This document shows positions 35,441 through 43,324 of a DNA stretch of 50,439 nt, in pieces. Both the position numbers and the translations under genes were made by a program. Position 1 is the first letter of the stretch. Every line of letters begins with the position of its first letter. The notes under the pieces are model-generated. The model saw only the letters and a list, made by a program, of their open reading frames with translations, had not been told where the DNA came from and made no database searches. The stretch is from contig CANJUQ010000013.1 of the NCBI GenBank assembly GCA_947478175.1, positions 1 to 50,439 on the forward strand, given 5' to 3'. Origin of the DNA: Thiotrichales bacterium (GTDB lineage Bacteria; Pseudomonadota; Gammaproteobacteria; Francisellales; CACEW01).

Positions 35441-36425
35441 GATTGCCGGCACTGGGAGTTATCTTCCTCAACGGGTTCTTACCAATGCAGAACTAGAGAA
35501 AATGGTCGAGACCTCTGACGAATGGATTCGTCAACGAGTAGGAATTACTTCTAGGCATATTGCGACTCATCATGAATCCAATGTCTTTATGTCAACACAA
35601 GCGGCTAAAAAAGCCCTGGATATGGCCAATGTTTCTCCAGAAGAAATTGATTTAATCATTGTCGCGACTTCGACCCCTGATCATGCGATGCCAAGTACAG
35701 CGACTGAAGTTCAAGCTCAATTGGGTTGTCATCGAGCTTTTTGTTTTGATATGAGTGCTGCTTGTAGTGGATTTATCTATGGCATGTCTGTTATTCAACA
35801 ATTTTTTGCCACAGGTGCAGTCAAGAAAGCTTTATTAATAGGCTCAGAGCGCATGAGCCGAGTGGTTGATTGGTCGGATCGTTCAACTTGTGTGTTATTT
35901 GGTGATGGCGCGGGAGCGTGTGTTTTTACGGTGAGTCCCAGTGAATCCGAGGGAGTTTTATCCGTCAAAGTTCATGCGGATGGCCGTGAAAAAGAATGCC
36001 TGTTTATTTCAAGCCATCTATCTCAAGAACCTGGTTTTGAATCTACGGAATCTACTGAATCTTTAAATTTTTCTAATCCGCATCTCAAAATGGAAGGACC
36101 TAAAGTTTTTAAAGCTGCTGTGAATATGCTTGGCGAGGTAGCGCTTGAAGTCTTAGAAGATCAGGGTTTGTCAGCGGGAGATTTAGATTGGTTAGTGCCT
36201 CACCAAGCCAATTTAAGAATTATTTTAGCGACTGCGAAAAAATTTAATCTGCCAGAAGAAAAAGTTGTTTTGACATTAGATCAACAGGGCAATACGTCAG
36301 CAGCGTCTGTTCCAATGGCCTTAGATACGGCCGTTCGAGATGGGCGAGTTAAACCAGGTGATTTATTGCTCTTAGAAGCTTTTGGATCAGGTTTTGTCTG
36401 GGGTGCAGCACTGGTTCGTTATTAA
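35430..36425 (+). CDS. fabH: Beta-ketoacyl-ACP synthase III
   Basis: A 331-residue condensing enzyme that starts fatty acid synthesis by joining acetyl-CoA and malonyl-ACP. The catalytic triad is visible: C112 in MSAACSGF, the His in VPHQANLRI (about 258) and the Asn in GNTSAASVP (about 288). An extra Ser/Thr/Glu-rich stretch (FESTESTESLNF) enlarges the loop before LKMEGPKVFK. Overlaps plsX by 11 bases, indicating coupling. Confidence 0.96.
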   Translation: MKAKIAGTGSYLPQRVLTNAELEKMVETSDEWIRQRVGITSRHIATHHESNVFMSTQAAKKALDMANVSPEEIDLIIVATSTPDHAMPSTATEVQAQLGCHRAFCFDMSAACSGFIYGMSVIQQFFATGAVKKALLIGSERMSRVVDWSDRSTCVLFGDGAGACVFTVSPSESEGVLSVKVHADGREKECLFISSHLSQEPGFESTESTESLNFSNPHLKMEGPKVFKAAVNMLGEVALEVLEDQGLSAGDLDWLVPHQANLRIILATAKKFNLPEEKVVLTLDQQGNTSAASVPMALDTAVRDGRVKPGDLLLLEAFGSGFVWGAALVRY

Positions 36426-36500
36426 TTTTTTATTTTAATTTTTATTTTTTTATTTTAAATTTTTAATATTAAAAAATTTTAAAAAAAGGGCCTTAGATCT

Positions 36501-37406
36501 ATGATTTACGCTGTTGTTTTCCCTGGCCAAGGGTCCCAAAAATTAGGCATGTTGTCTGAATTCTCAGACCATCCAATGATTAAAAATATTTATCAAAGAG
36601 CCGAGAAAACTCTGGGTTATGACTTATGGGATTTGACTCAAAATCCGAATAACGAAGAAAAATTAAATCAAACTCAATTTACACAGCCGGCTATTTTGGC
36701 CGCGTCTTATGCTTATTGGTCTTTGAATCAAGAAAATTTAGCTCACGCAAAATATTTAGCGGGGCATTCACTGGGCGAATATACAGCACTGGTTTGTGCG
36801 GGTGTTTTGAAATTTGAAGATGCGATCAGACTAGTTTCTTTACGTGGAAAATTTATGCAAGAAGCGGTCCCAGAAGGCGTGGGTGCGATGGCAGCTATTT
36901 TGGGTCTAGAAGATTCCAAAGTCCTTGAAGCTTGTGATATGGCTAGAGAATCTGAAGTGGTTAATGCTGTGAATTTTAATTCGCCAGGTCAAGTCGTCAT
37001 TGCTGGTCACGAAGCAGCGGTTTACAGAGCCATGGCGTTTGCAACGCAGTTAGGGGCTAAGAGAGCGTTGCCCTTGCCTGTCTCTGTTCCCTCTCATTGT
37101 TCTTTAATGAAACCCGCGGCATTGAGACTTGAAAAAGAATTAAATCAAACCGAATTTTCAGCGCCGATTATTCCTATTATTCATAATGTCGATGTGTCTC
37201 AACATGGCAGTAAAGAGCAAATTATTCAGGCATTAGTTAACCAGTTAGATCACCCGGTTCGTTGGGTGGAAATTATTCAAAACATGGCTTCAGAAAAAGA
37301 TCAAAAAATTCAAAGAATCATAGAAGTCGGTCCTGGAAAAATTTTAACAGGATTAAATAAACGCATTGTTCCCGCTGATTCAGGCATTGAGTGTGTTGGG
37401 TTATAA
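36501..37406 (+). CDS. fabD: Malonyl-CoA:ACP transacylase
   Basis: A 301-residue FabD, transferring malonyl groups to acyl carrier protein. FPGQGSQKLGML at the N-terminus, the nucleophile Ser90 in AGHSLGEY, R115 region (LVSLRGKFMQEA) and the partner His in VSVPSHCSLM are present. The 75-base gap after fabH is extremely A/T-rich but has no terminator; AAGGG lies upstream of the ATG. Confidence 0.95.
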   Translation: MIYAVVFPGQGSQKLGMLSEFSDHPMIKNIYQRAEKTLGYDLWDLTQNPNNEEKLNQTQFTQPAILAASYAYWSLNQENLAHAKYLAGHSLGEYTALVCAGVLKFEDAIRLVSLRGKFMQEAVPEGVGAMAAILGLEDSKVLEACDMARESEVVNAVNFNSPGQVVIAGHEAAVYRAMAFATQLGAKRALPLPVSVPSHCSLMKPAALRLEKELNQTEFSAPIIPIIHNVDVSQHGSKEQIIQALVNQLDHPVRWVEIIQNMASEKDQKIQRIIEVGPGKILTGLNKRIVPADSGIECVGL

Positions 37407-37451
37407 TTTTTTTTTAGTTTTTAAATTTTTTAAATAAGAGGTTTTTAAAAG

Positions 37452-38219
37452 ATGACTGAGCAGGCTGATAAAAAAAATTTATTGGGTAAGAAAGTTGCGT
37501 TGGTCACAGGCGCTTCGAGAGGCATTGGCAAAGCGATTTTGCATCAGTTGGCCCAGTCCGGTTTTTATGTGATAGGCACTGCGACGACGGAATCAGGCGC
37601 TGAGGCTATCAAGACAGCGCTGACTGAAGTGGGTTTATCTGGAGAGGGGCATAAATTAAATGTCACTGATTCAGAACAAATTCAAACTTTATTAAGCTAT
37701 TTAAAAAATACCTGTGGTTCACCTTTGGTTTTAATTAATAACGCTGGAGTAACCAAAGATAATTTATTGATGCGCATGTCTGACGAAGAATGGGATGCAG
37801 TGATAGATACTAATTTGAAAGGTGTCTTTCGTTTAGCCAGAGCTTGCGTGCGTGACATGATGAAAGCGCGCTGGGGTCGTATTGTAAATATTGGTTCTAT
37901 TGTCGGATCGATGGGGAATCCCGGTCAGGTGAATTATTGCGCAGCCAAAGCGGGCGTGATGGGTTTATCTCGATCTTTGGCAAGAGAACTAGCTTCTAGA
38001 AATATTACGGTGAATGTCGTCGCACCAGGTTTTATTGAAACAGACATGACGGCGGTCTTGAGTGATGAACTTCGAGAAAATTTATTAAAACAAATTCCAT
38101 TAGGTCGTATTGGCAAAGCGGAAGAAATTGCTTCAGTCGTTAATTTTTTATGCTCAGAAGGCGCGTCTTATATGACGGGTGAAACATTGCATGTGAACGG
38201 CGGGATGTTTATTGCCTGA
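37452..38219 (+). CDS. fabG: 3-oxoacyl-ACP reductase
   Basis: A 255-residue short-chain dehydrogenase reducing beta-ketoacyl-ACP with NADPH. The cofactor loop VTGASRGIG (18-26), NNAG (96-99), and catalytic N121, S149, Y162 and K166 are all present, and the C-terminal GETLHVNGGMFIA is typical FabG. The N-terminus is about ten residues longer than E. coli FabG. AGAGG precedes the ATG. acpP, which normally follows fabG, is missing here: the next genes are an AbiE pair. Confidence 0.95.
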   Translation: MTEQADKKNLLGKKVALVTGASRGIGKAILHQLAQSGFYVIGTATTESGAEAIKTALTEVGLSGEGHKLNVTDSEQIQTLLSYLKNTCGSPLVLINNAGVTKDNLLMRMSDEEWDAVIDTNLKGVFRLARACVRDMMKARWGRIVNIGSIVGSMGNPGQVNYCAAKAGVMGLSRSLARELASRNITVNVVAPGFIETDMTAVLSDELRENLLKQIPLGRIGKAEEIASVVNFLCSEGASYMTGETLHVNGGMFIA

Positions 38220-38250
38220 TTTTGTTTTTTTAGGTTTTTTGTAATTTTCT

Positions 38251-38284
38251 CTACAAAAGGTTACACTAAGTGTAACTTCATGTA
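38251..38284 (+). promoter_or_regulatory. Nested palindromic operator of the AbiE module
   Basis: A perfect palindrome GTTACACT-A-AGTGTAAC (38260-38276) is framed at equal distance by CTACA (38251-38255) and TGTAG (38280-38284). It ends 13 bases before the AbiEi start. AbiEi antitoxins are known to autorepress by binding inverted repeats in their promoters. Confidence 0.72.
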
Positions 38285-38297
38285 GAGGGTTTTGCCT

Positions 38298-38846
38298 ATG
38301 CAACCTTTTAGAATTCTTGTCCGTGGCTTAGATAATCTGGCGAATTCAGAGCATTATTTATTCACATCAGCTGATTTGCACGCGCTCTTGCCAGAATTGT
38401 CTAGTGCTACTTTTAAGACATTATTAAGCCGAGCTGTTTCTAATAATTTATTAGTACGGATCTCTCGTGGTTTATATTTTTATCCTCGAGTGGACTATCC
38501 CCGAGGTTTATTACTGTTTCATGCCGCGGCCCGTTTGCGAGCTGATACTTTTAATTACATTAGTCTCGAAACAGTTCTGAGTGATGAAGGCGTTATTTCT
38601 CAGGTGCCCATCAATCGAATCACTTTAATGTCAGCAGGGCGAACTCATGTAATCCATTGCGGAGATTTTGGCACGATTGAATTTGTGCATACTAACCGTC
38701 TTCCCTCAGTGATTGAAAATCAATTGATATATGACGCAGCTTGTCATTTATGGCGAGCTTCTGTTCCTTTGGCTTTGAGAGATATGCGTGCAACGCGGCG
38801 TAGTTTGGATTTAGTTGACTGGGGTGTGGCTAATGAGTTTATTTGA
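38298..38846 (+). CDS. abiEi: AbiEi-family antitoxin (type IV toxin-antitoxin)
   Basis: A 182-residue protein of the AbiEi antitoxin/transcriptional regulator type. The N-terminal winged-helix part is FTSADLHALLPELSSATFKTLLSRAVSNNLLVRISRGLYFYP (in blocks; about 24-65), a form of the Rv2827c/AbiEi wHTH, followed by the C-terminal antitoxin domain. ATG 38298 has GAGGG with 8-base spacing; a TTG at 38292 is the alternative. Overlaps the toxin gene by 14 bases. Probably represses its own promoter through the palindrome at 38251-38284. Confidence 0.85.
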   Translation: MQPFRILVRGLDNLANSEHYLFTSADLHALLPELSSATFKTLLSRAVSNNLLVRISRGLYFYPRVDYPRGLLLFHAAARLRADTFNYISLETVLSDEGVISQVPINRITLMSAGRTHVIHCGDFGTIEFVHTNRLPSVIENQLIYDAACHLWRASVPLALRDMRATRRSLDLVDWGVANEFI

Positions 38847-39741
38847 TCGTTTAGTGGATGAAGCCTTGCGTAATCAAAAAAATTTAGCGCCTTTACGCAT
38901 TGTCGTAGAAAAAGAATTACTCCAGCACGATATTTTGCGTGAGCTGAGTGAGGCAGGATTGCTCACAGGATTAACGTTTATTGGTGGGACCTGTTTACGT
39001 CTTTGCTATGGGTCTAATCGCCTCAGCGAAGATTTGGATTTTGCAGGGGGGGCTAATTTTAATGATGAAAAATTAGCTTCCCTGGCTCGCATTCTTGAAG
39101 ATAAATTAAAAGTTAAGTACGGCTTATCTGTTGAAATTAGTGAACCGACTTATGAAATTGAGAGAGAACCTGGAAGCGTGGCTACTTGGAAAGTAAAAAT
39201 TCAGACTCGTCCTGAACAACGTGATTTAAGAAGACAGCGAATTAATATCGATATTTGTGCCATTCCAAGTCATGACCCTCAGCCCATGATGCTTCGTAAT
39301 TTTTATGGCGTAGAAATGGGAACCAGTGGGCTTATTTTGCAAGCGCAAAGCCGAGAAGAAATCTTTGCGGATAAGTTGATTGCTTTTGCCTTGAGACCTA
39401 ATCGGCTTAAACACCGTGATCTCTGGGACATGAATTGGTTGCAACAGCAAGGAGTGACACTGCCGTTGGAATTGGTTTATTTAAAGCTACAAGATCGTCA
39501 TTGTGATTGGGCTTATTTTTTAGAGGTACTCAGCCAACGAAATCAATCCTTGCAAAATAAAATAGTCGCTGATGATTTCCGCTCTGAGATGTCTCGATTT
39601 TTACCTGCAGATTTGGTTTCACAAACAGTCAGTCAGCCAGTCTTTTGGGCGTATTTAATTCGTCTTGTGGATGATTTATGCCAGCAAGCCATTGTTTATT
39701 TGAGTTCAAAAACAATAGGGCCATCTAACCCGCATTTTTAA
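38833..39741 (+). CDS. abiEii: AbiEii-family nucleotidyltransferase toxin
   Basis: A 302-residue protein of the AbiEii/MenT nucleotidyltransferase family (PF08843). The DNA polymerase beta-like active site is seen as FIGGTCLRL (49-57) and RLSEDLDF (63-70, with D67 and D69); later family motifs are IFADKLIAFA and KHRDLWDMNWL. Relatives transfer nucleotides to tRNA or other acceptors and stop growth, and some AbiE pairs abort phage infection. ATG 38833, with GGGGTG upstream, is preferred to an ATG at 38815. It ends just before the tRNA-Lys promoter. Confidence 0.88.
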   Translation: MSLFDRLVDEALRNQKNLAPLRIVVEKELLQHDILRELSEAGLLTGLTFIGGTCLRLCYGSNRLSEDLDFAGGANFNDEKLASLARILEDKLKVKYGLSVEISEPTYEIEREPGSVATWKVKIQTRPEQRDLRRQRINIDICAIPSHDPQPMMLRNFYGVEMGTSGLILQAQSREEIFADKLIAFALRPNRLKHRDLWDMNWLQQQGVTLPLELVYLKLQDRHCDWAYFLEVLSQRNQSLQNKIVADDFRSEMSRFLPADLVSQTVSQPVFWAYLIRLVDDLCQQAIVYLSSKTIGPSNPHF

Positions 39742-39764
39742 AGGGAAATTCAGCGTAGAAGTTA

Positions 39765-39799
39765 TTGCAATAGGGCGTTTGGTATGTATAATGCGCCCG
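39765..39799 (+). promoter_or_regulatory. tRNA-Lys promoter with GC-rich discriminator
   Basis: TTGCAA (39765-39770), 16-base spacer, TATAAT (39787-39792), then GCGCCCG. GC-rich discriminators are the mark of stringently controlled stable-RNA promoters. Confidence 0.85.
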
Positions 39800-39811
39800 T
39801 CTTTTGGCAGG

Positions 39812-39887
39812 GGGTCGTTAGCTCAGCCGGTAGAGCAGCTGGCTTTTAACCAGTTGGTCACAAGTTCGAATCTTGTACGACCCACCA
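39812..39887 (+). tRNA. tRNA-Lys (UUU)
   Basis: A complete 76-nt cloverleaf: acceptor GGGTCGT/ACGACCC, D arm GCTC..GAGC, anticodon stem GCTGG/CCAGT with loop CTTTTAA (anticodon TTT), T arm ACAAG-TTCGAAT-CTTGT, discriminator A and encoded CCA. Nearly identical to E. coli tRNA-Lys. Confidence 0.98.
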
Positions 39888-39917
39888 TTTTGAATACTCT
39901 CAATGGCCATTTTTTAT

Positions 39918-40235
39918 TTAATATAAAAAACCAAAAAGCCATAACGGTATTTTTTCACCTATTCCACTTTCAATATCATCCGAAGCAACAAAGCTTTTAA
40001 TATTTTTAATTTCTGGGATCTGATCAAAACTTTTTTTGGCACCGCCAATTTCAAAAATAAATTTATGATCTATTTGGAAATCTCCAAAAGCTGGGATAGT
40101 CACGTCATGTTCGCATATCAGCATATTAGAAAAAAAAGTCTCACGTACTGTTCCAATTTCAGGGGTTTGAGAGATCAATACATAAAGTAAATTCGGATTA
40201 TTGAGAAAGACTTTCTCAGGTGTTTCTAATGTTTT
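39918..40235 (-). pseudogene. C-terminal remnant of a COG1373-type ATPase
   Basis: On the minus strand the frame reads TLETPEKVFLNNPNLLY, then EIGTVRETFFSNMLI, GDFQIDHKFIFEIGG and ends in GIGEKIPLWLFGFLY. This is the C-terminal third of AAA/DUF4143-like ATPases, including the usual C-terminus. No ATPase domain or start codon is left upstream: a stop lies at about 40260 and the DNA beyond is unrelated. It is a different subfamily from the intact gene at 24895-26295. Confidence 0.72.
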
Positions 40236-40339
40236 GTTTATATTTGTTTTATTTCTTGTTTATCTCTTATTTCTTTCTGGTTTTGATCTCTCTACGATGA
40301 GCCCCTTATTTTTTTGACCCAGTTAGAGCTTATTTTCTC

Positions 40340-41725
40340 ATGGCCATCTCACACAAAACAAAATCTATTTATGTCTGTTCTGATTGCGGCGGTGAATCCA
40401 GCCAATGGCAGGGCCAATGCAAAGACTGTGGCGCTTGGAATACTTACAGTGCTTTAAATATTAGTGGGGGGGGTTCTAAGTTTTCCAAGCTTTCTCGCGT
40501 GACGGGATATGCCGGTGAACAGAGCGCCATTGTTTTAGATTTGGCTGAAATTCCTGAAGAAAGATTGACCCGGATTAGTTCCAATATTGAAGAATTAGAT
40601 CGAGCTTTAGGCGGGGGTATTGTCCAGGGTTCTGTGAACTTAATTGGCGGAGATCCAGGCATTGGAAAATCGACTTTGCTATTACAAGTCACTTGTAGTT
40701 TGAGTCAGAATTTTAAAGTTTTGTATATCACTGGCGAAGAGTCGCTCCAGCAGGTTTCGCTCAGAGCCAAAAGATTAGGATTAGATGCACCTAAGTTAAG
40801 ACTCTACGCAGAGACTTGTGTGGAATTAATTTTGACTCAAGTTCAAAAAGAACAACCAGATATTATTGTCATTGATTCCATTCAGACCATGTACACCGAA
40901 CAAGTTCCCTCAGCACCAGGCTCTGTTTCACAAGTTCGAGAATCGGCAGCAGCGTTGGTTAGATATGCCAAAAAAACTCACACAGCGTTATTTTTTGTGG
41001 GTCATGTGACGAAAGAAGGAGCCTTGGCAGGTCCTAGAGTTTTAGAGCATATGGTTGACAGTGTTTTATATTTCGAAGGCCAAAATGATTCTCGCTATCG
41101 AGTGATCAGAGCCGTCAAAAATAGATTTGGGGCTGTGAATGAACTAGGCGTTTTTGCAATGACAGATCGAGGTCTCAAGGGCGTGTCGAATCCATCAGCC
41201 ATTTTTTTAGCGCATGACGCCGTCGAAAAGCCAGGCTCTTGTGTCATGGTCACTTGGGAGGGCACAAGACCCTTGTTAGTCGAGATACAGGCTTTAGTAG
41301 ATCAATCCCATGCACCCAATCCCCGAAGAGTTTGCGTGGGATTAGAACAAAATAGACTGGCCATGTTACTCGCTGTCATGAACAGACACTGCGGTGTGCA
41401 AACTTATGATCAAGATGTCTTTGTGAATGTCGTCGGTGGCATGAAAATTGCTGAGACAGCCATTGATTTGCCGTTATTAATGGCCATTGTCAGTAGTCTC
41501 AAAAATAAACCCATTGATCGAAAAACGATTGCTTTTGGAGAGATTGGTTTAGCGGGTGAAATAAGACCGGTTCAATCAGGCCAAGAAAGAATTTTAGAAG
41601 CCGCAAAACAAGGTTTTACCCGGATGATTGTGCCAAAACAAAATGCGCCGAAATCTAGTAAACCAGGCATAGAAGTCATTCCTGTTGAGCATTTAGAAGA
41701 TGTCATGGGGATTTTGAGGGCCTAA
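40340..41725 (+). CDS. radA: DNA repair protein RadA (Sms)
   Basis: A 461-residue RecA-like ATPase that helps process recombination intermediates. Zinc finger C13-C16-C27-C30, Walker A GGDPGIGKS (103-111), the RadA-specific KNRFG motif (in VKNRFGAVNELG, about 257) and the C-terminal Lon-like domain (VNVVGGMKIAETAIDLPLLMA; FGEIGLAGEIRPV) are in order and complete. A G8 tract (40466-40473) lies in the region encoding SGGGSK after the zinc finger. Confidence 0.96.
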   Translation: MAISHKTKSIYVCSDCGGESSQWQGQCKDCGAWNTYSALNISGGGSKFSKLSRVTGYAGEQSAIVLDLAEIPEERLTRISSNIEELDRALGGGIVQGSVNLIGGDPGIGKSTLLLQVTCSLSQNFKVLYITGEESLQQVSLRAKRLGLDAPKLRLYAETCVELILTQVQKEQPDIIVIDSIQTMYTEQVPSAPGSVSQVRESAAALVRYAKKTHTALFFVGHVTKEGALAGPRVLEHMVDSVLYFEGQNDSRYRVIRAVKNRFGAVNELGVFAMTDRGLKGVSNPSAIFLAHDAVEKPGSCVMVTWEGTRPLLVEIQALVDQSHAPNPRRVCVGLEQNRLAMLLAVMNRHCGVQTYDQDVFVNVVGGMKIAETAIDLPLLMAIVSSLKNKPIDRKTIAFGEIGLAGEIRPVQSGQERILEAAKQGFTRMIVPKQNAPKSSKPGIEVIPVEHLEDVMGILRA

Positions 41726-41803
41726 ATTTTTAATTTTGTGTGTACATGTGCCGGTTTTTATTTATAATATCCGCCTTCAAAAAAAGTTCCTGGGGTGTTA
41801 ACA

Positions 41804-42073
41804 ATGCCAATTAGAGCTTCAAGAGTTGATATTCGTACAACCCAATCCGCTAAATTAGTCATTGAAAATGCGGCTGATTATTTGGGGGTCACCATCTCTT
41901 CTTTTATGTTGGAATGTGCTATCGAAAAAGCAATGCAAATTTTACAACAAGCTCAAATTATTGAACTTTCGGCGGGTGATAGTGAAAAGTTTTTGGCTGC
42001 TTTGGAAAATCCAATTGAGCCGCATCTTAATTTGCGAAAGCTCTTTGCTAAACATGCTAAAAAAAATGAGTAG
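41804..42073 (+). CDS. DUF1778 (TacA-like) antitoxin, second module
   Basis: An 89-residue ribbon-helix-helix protein (RVDIRTTQSAKLVIENAADYLG; SSFMLECAIEKAMQIL) with a C-terminal toxin-binding tail. ATG 41804 has TGGGGTG at 41791-41797; the frame is open to GTG 41795 within that ribosome binding site. TATAAT at 41763-41768 followed by ATCCGCC is a likely -10, with TGTACA near its -35 as a possible operator half-site. The toxin gene starts two bases after the stop. Sequence is only distantly related to the first antitoxin. Confidence 0.85.
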   Translation: MPIRASRVDIRTTQSAKLVIENAADYLGVTISSFMLECAIEKAMQILQQAQIIELSAGDSEKFLAALENPIEPHLNLRKLFAKHAKKNE

Positions 42074-42075
42074 AT

Positions 42076-42582
42076 ATGGATTTCATTGTTGAATTATTGG
42101 ATCGACATCACGACCGTAGCCAATTTGATTGTGGCTCGTTACCTCTTAATGAATACTTAACTAAGTACGCGTACCAAAATCAGAAAAATAATATCAGTAA
42201 AACTTTTGTTGCATTAAATTCAGAAGAAATAAAAACAAAAGAGATTTGCGGATTCTTTACGTTATCAAGTGGGAAAATTCATTTCGAACAACTGCCTAAT
42301 TCAATCAAACATCCTAAGTACCCTGTGTTGATTGCACGTTTGGCGAGATTGGCGGTCGATAAGAAATATCAAGGGCAAGGCTTGGGTGGATATTTGCTAC
42401 ATGCTGCATTGGATAAGGCGAGAGCTGCTGCGGATGTACTAGGAATTTTTGCGATTGTTGTTGATGCGAAAGATAAAGAAGCTGTGAATTTTTATCAGCA
42501 TTACGGTTTTCAATATTTAAATTCAGCATCGAATAGTTTATTTCTTCCTATTCATGTCATTAGAAATCTGTCGAGTATTTAG
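42076..42582 (+). CDS. TacT-like GNAT toxin, second module
   Basis: A 168-residue GNAT protein with the toxin-family start (DFIVELLDRHHDRSQFDCGS; LNEYLTKYAYQNQKNN), LARLAVDKKYQGQGLGGYLLH with the acetyl-CoA loop QGQGLGG, and the C-terminal NFYQHYGFQYL that carries the conserved Tyr. Same family as the toxin at 7015-7539 but diverged. Two unknown small genes follow, the first after three bases, so they may belong to the same transcript. Confidence 0.87.
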   Translation: MDFIVELLDRHHDRSQFDCGSLPLNEYLTKYAYQNQKNNISKTFVALNSEEIKTKEICGFFTLSSGKIHFEQLPNSIKHPKYPVLIARLARLAVDKKYQGQGLGGYLLHAALDKARAAADVLGIFAIVVDAKDKEAVNFYQHYGFQYLNSASNSLFLPIHVIRNLSSI

Positions 42583-42585
42583 AAG

Positions 42586-42900
42586 ATGTCAGGTACTGAA
42601 TTGAGCCCCCAGGAATCCCAACTAAGCCTCCCTTTAAGGCGATCCTCTGGAATTTTTCCAGGGCTTGAAGGCGCTTTGCTTGAGAAATTTCATCAGGCAG
42701 TTCAGCGATTTCGAGATCACCCTTTTGCGATGTCTTCTCCAGAAAGCCGAGATTTTTTAACTGAACAAGAAACAGCAATACGAATGTCTCAACAGGCTGC
42801 CAGAAGCACAGCGGCAGATAGCATCCTGTTTTTAATGGACTTGGTAAATCGAGAAAAATCTTTAGATCAATATCTTGAACAGAATTATAAAAATTCTTAA
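42586..42900 (+). CDS. Small protein of unknown function (paralog of 43006-43320)
   Basis: A 104-residue protein starting MSGTELSPQESQ, three bases after the toxin stop. No signal peptide or membrane segment. It aligns with the next gene's product: FHQAVQRF/FKKAVFDF, SSPESRDFLTEQ/SSPDDKTFLAAQ, and a final YLEQNY/YREINY. Probably helical. Function unknown; it could be a third member of the toxin-antitoxin operon or simply lie behind it. Confidence 0.6.
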   Translation: MSGTELSPQESQLSLPLRRSSGIFPGLEGALLEKFHQAVQRFRDHPFAMSSPESRDFLTEQETAIRMSQQAARSTAADSILFLMDLVNREKSLDQYLEQNYKNS

Positions 42901-43005
42901 AAAACTTTAAAAAAACCTTAATAGGTTCTTAAGTTTCTTCTGGCAAATTAGCTTTTGGTTTTATAAGACCTAATAAATAAAAAAATAAAAAAGGAAATTT
43001 TAATC

Positions 43006-43320
43006 ATGATGCCCACATTAGCCTTCAAGTGTAATCCCCCTTTGTTGCGTGATTACATTAGTTCAGGGGGTGGACCGGTAGATATTGTTTATCAAGCATT
43101 TAAAAAAGCAGTGTTTGATTTTTGTAAGATTGCTTCTAGTCCCGATGATAAGACGTTTTTAGCTGCTCAGATGGCTGAAGTTCGTCCAGCGTTAATGGCT
43201 TATCAAAAATTTAATGCTGAAGAGCCTGGGCCTATTTCTTCTGATGATATTGTTAGTGCTGTGTTGTTCGATAAAACTTTTGAATTAAATAATTACCGAG
43301 AGATAAATTATCCCAGTTAA
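43006..43320 (+). CDS. Small protein of unknown function (paralog of 42586-42900)
   Basis: A 104-residue protein. AAGGA precedes ATG 43006 by about ten bases. The core FKKAVFDFCKIASSPDDKTF and the end NNYREINYPS align with the upstream gene's product, but the N-terminus differs (MMPTLAFKCNPPLLRDY, with a GGG turn). It ends five bases from the convergent prmC stop. Not recognised as a known family. Confidence 0.6.
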   Translation: MMPTLAFKCNPPLLRDYISSGGGPVDIVYQAFKKAVFDFCKIASSPDDKTFLAAQMAEVRPALMAYQKFNAEEPGPISSDDIVSAVLFDKTFELNNYREINYPS

Positions 43321-43324
43321 TTTT

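Noticed and set aside
38220..40260. Integrative island using tRNA-Lys as attachment site
   Set aside because: No integrase gene and no second copy of the tRNA 3' end were seen in the window; AbiE lies on the 5' side of the tRNA.
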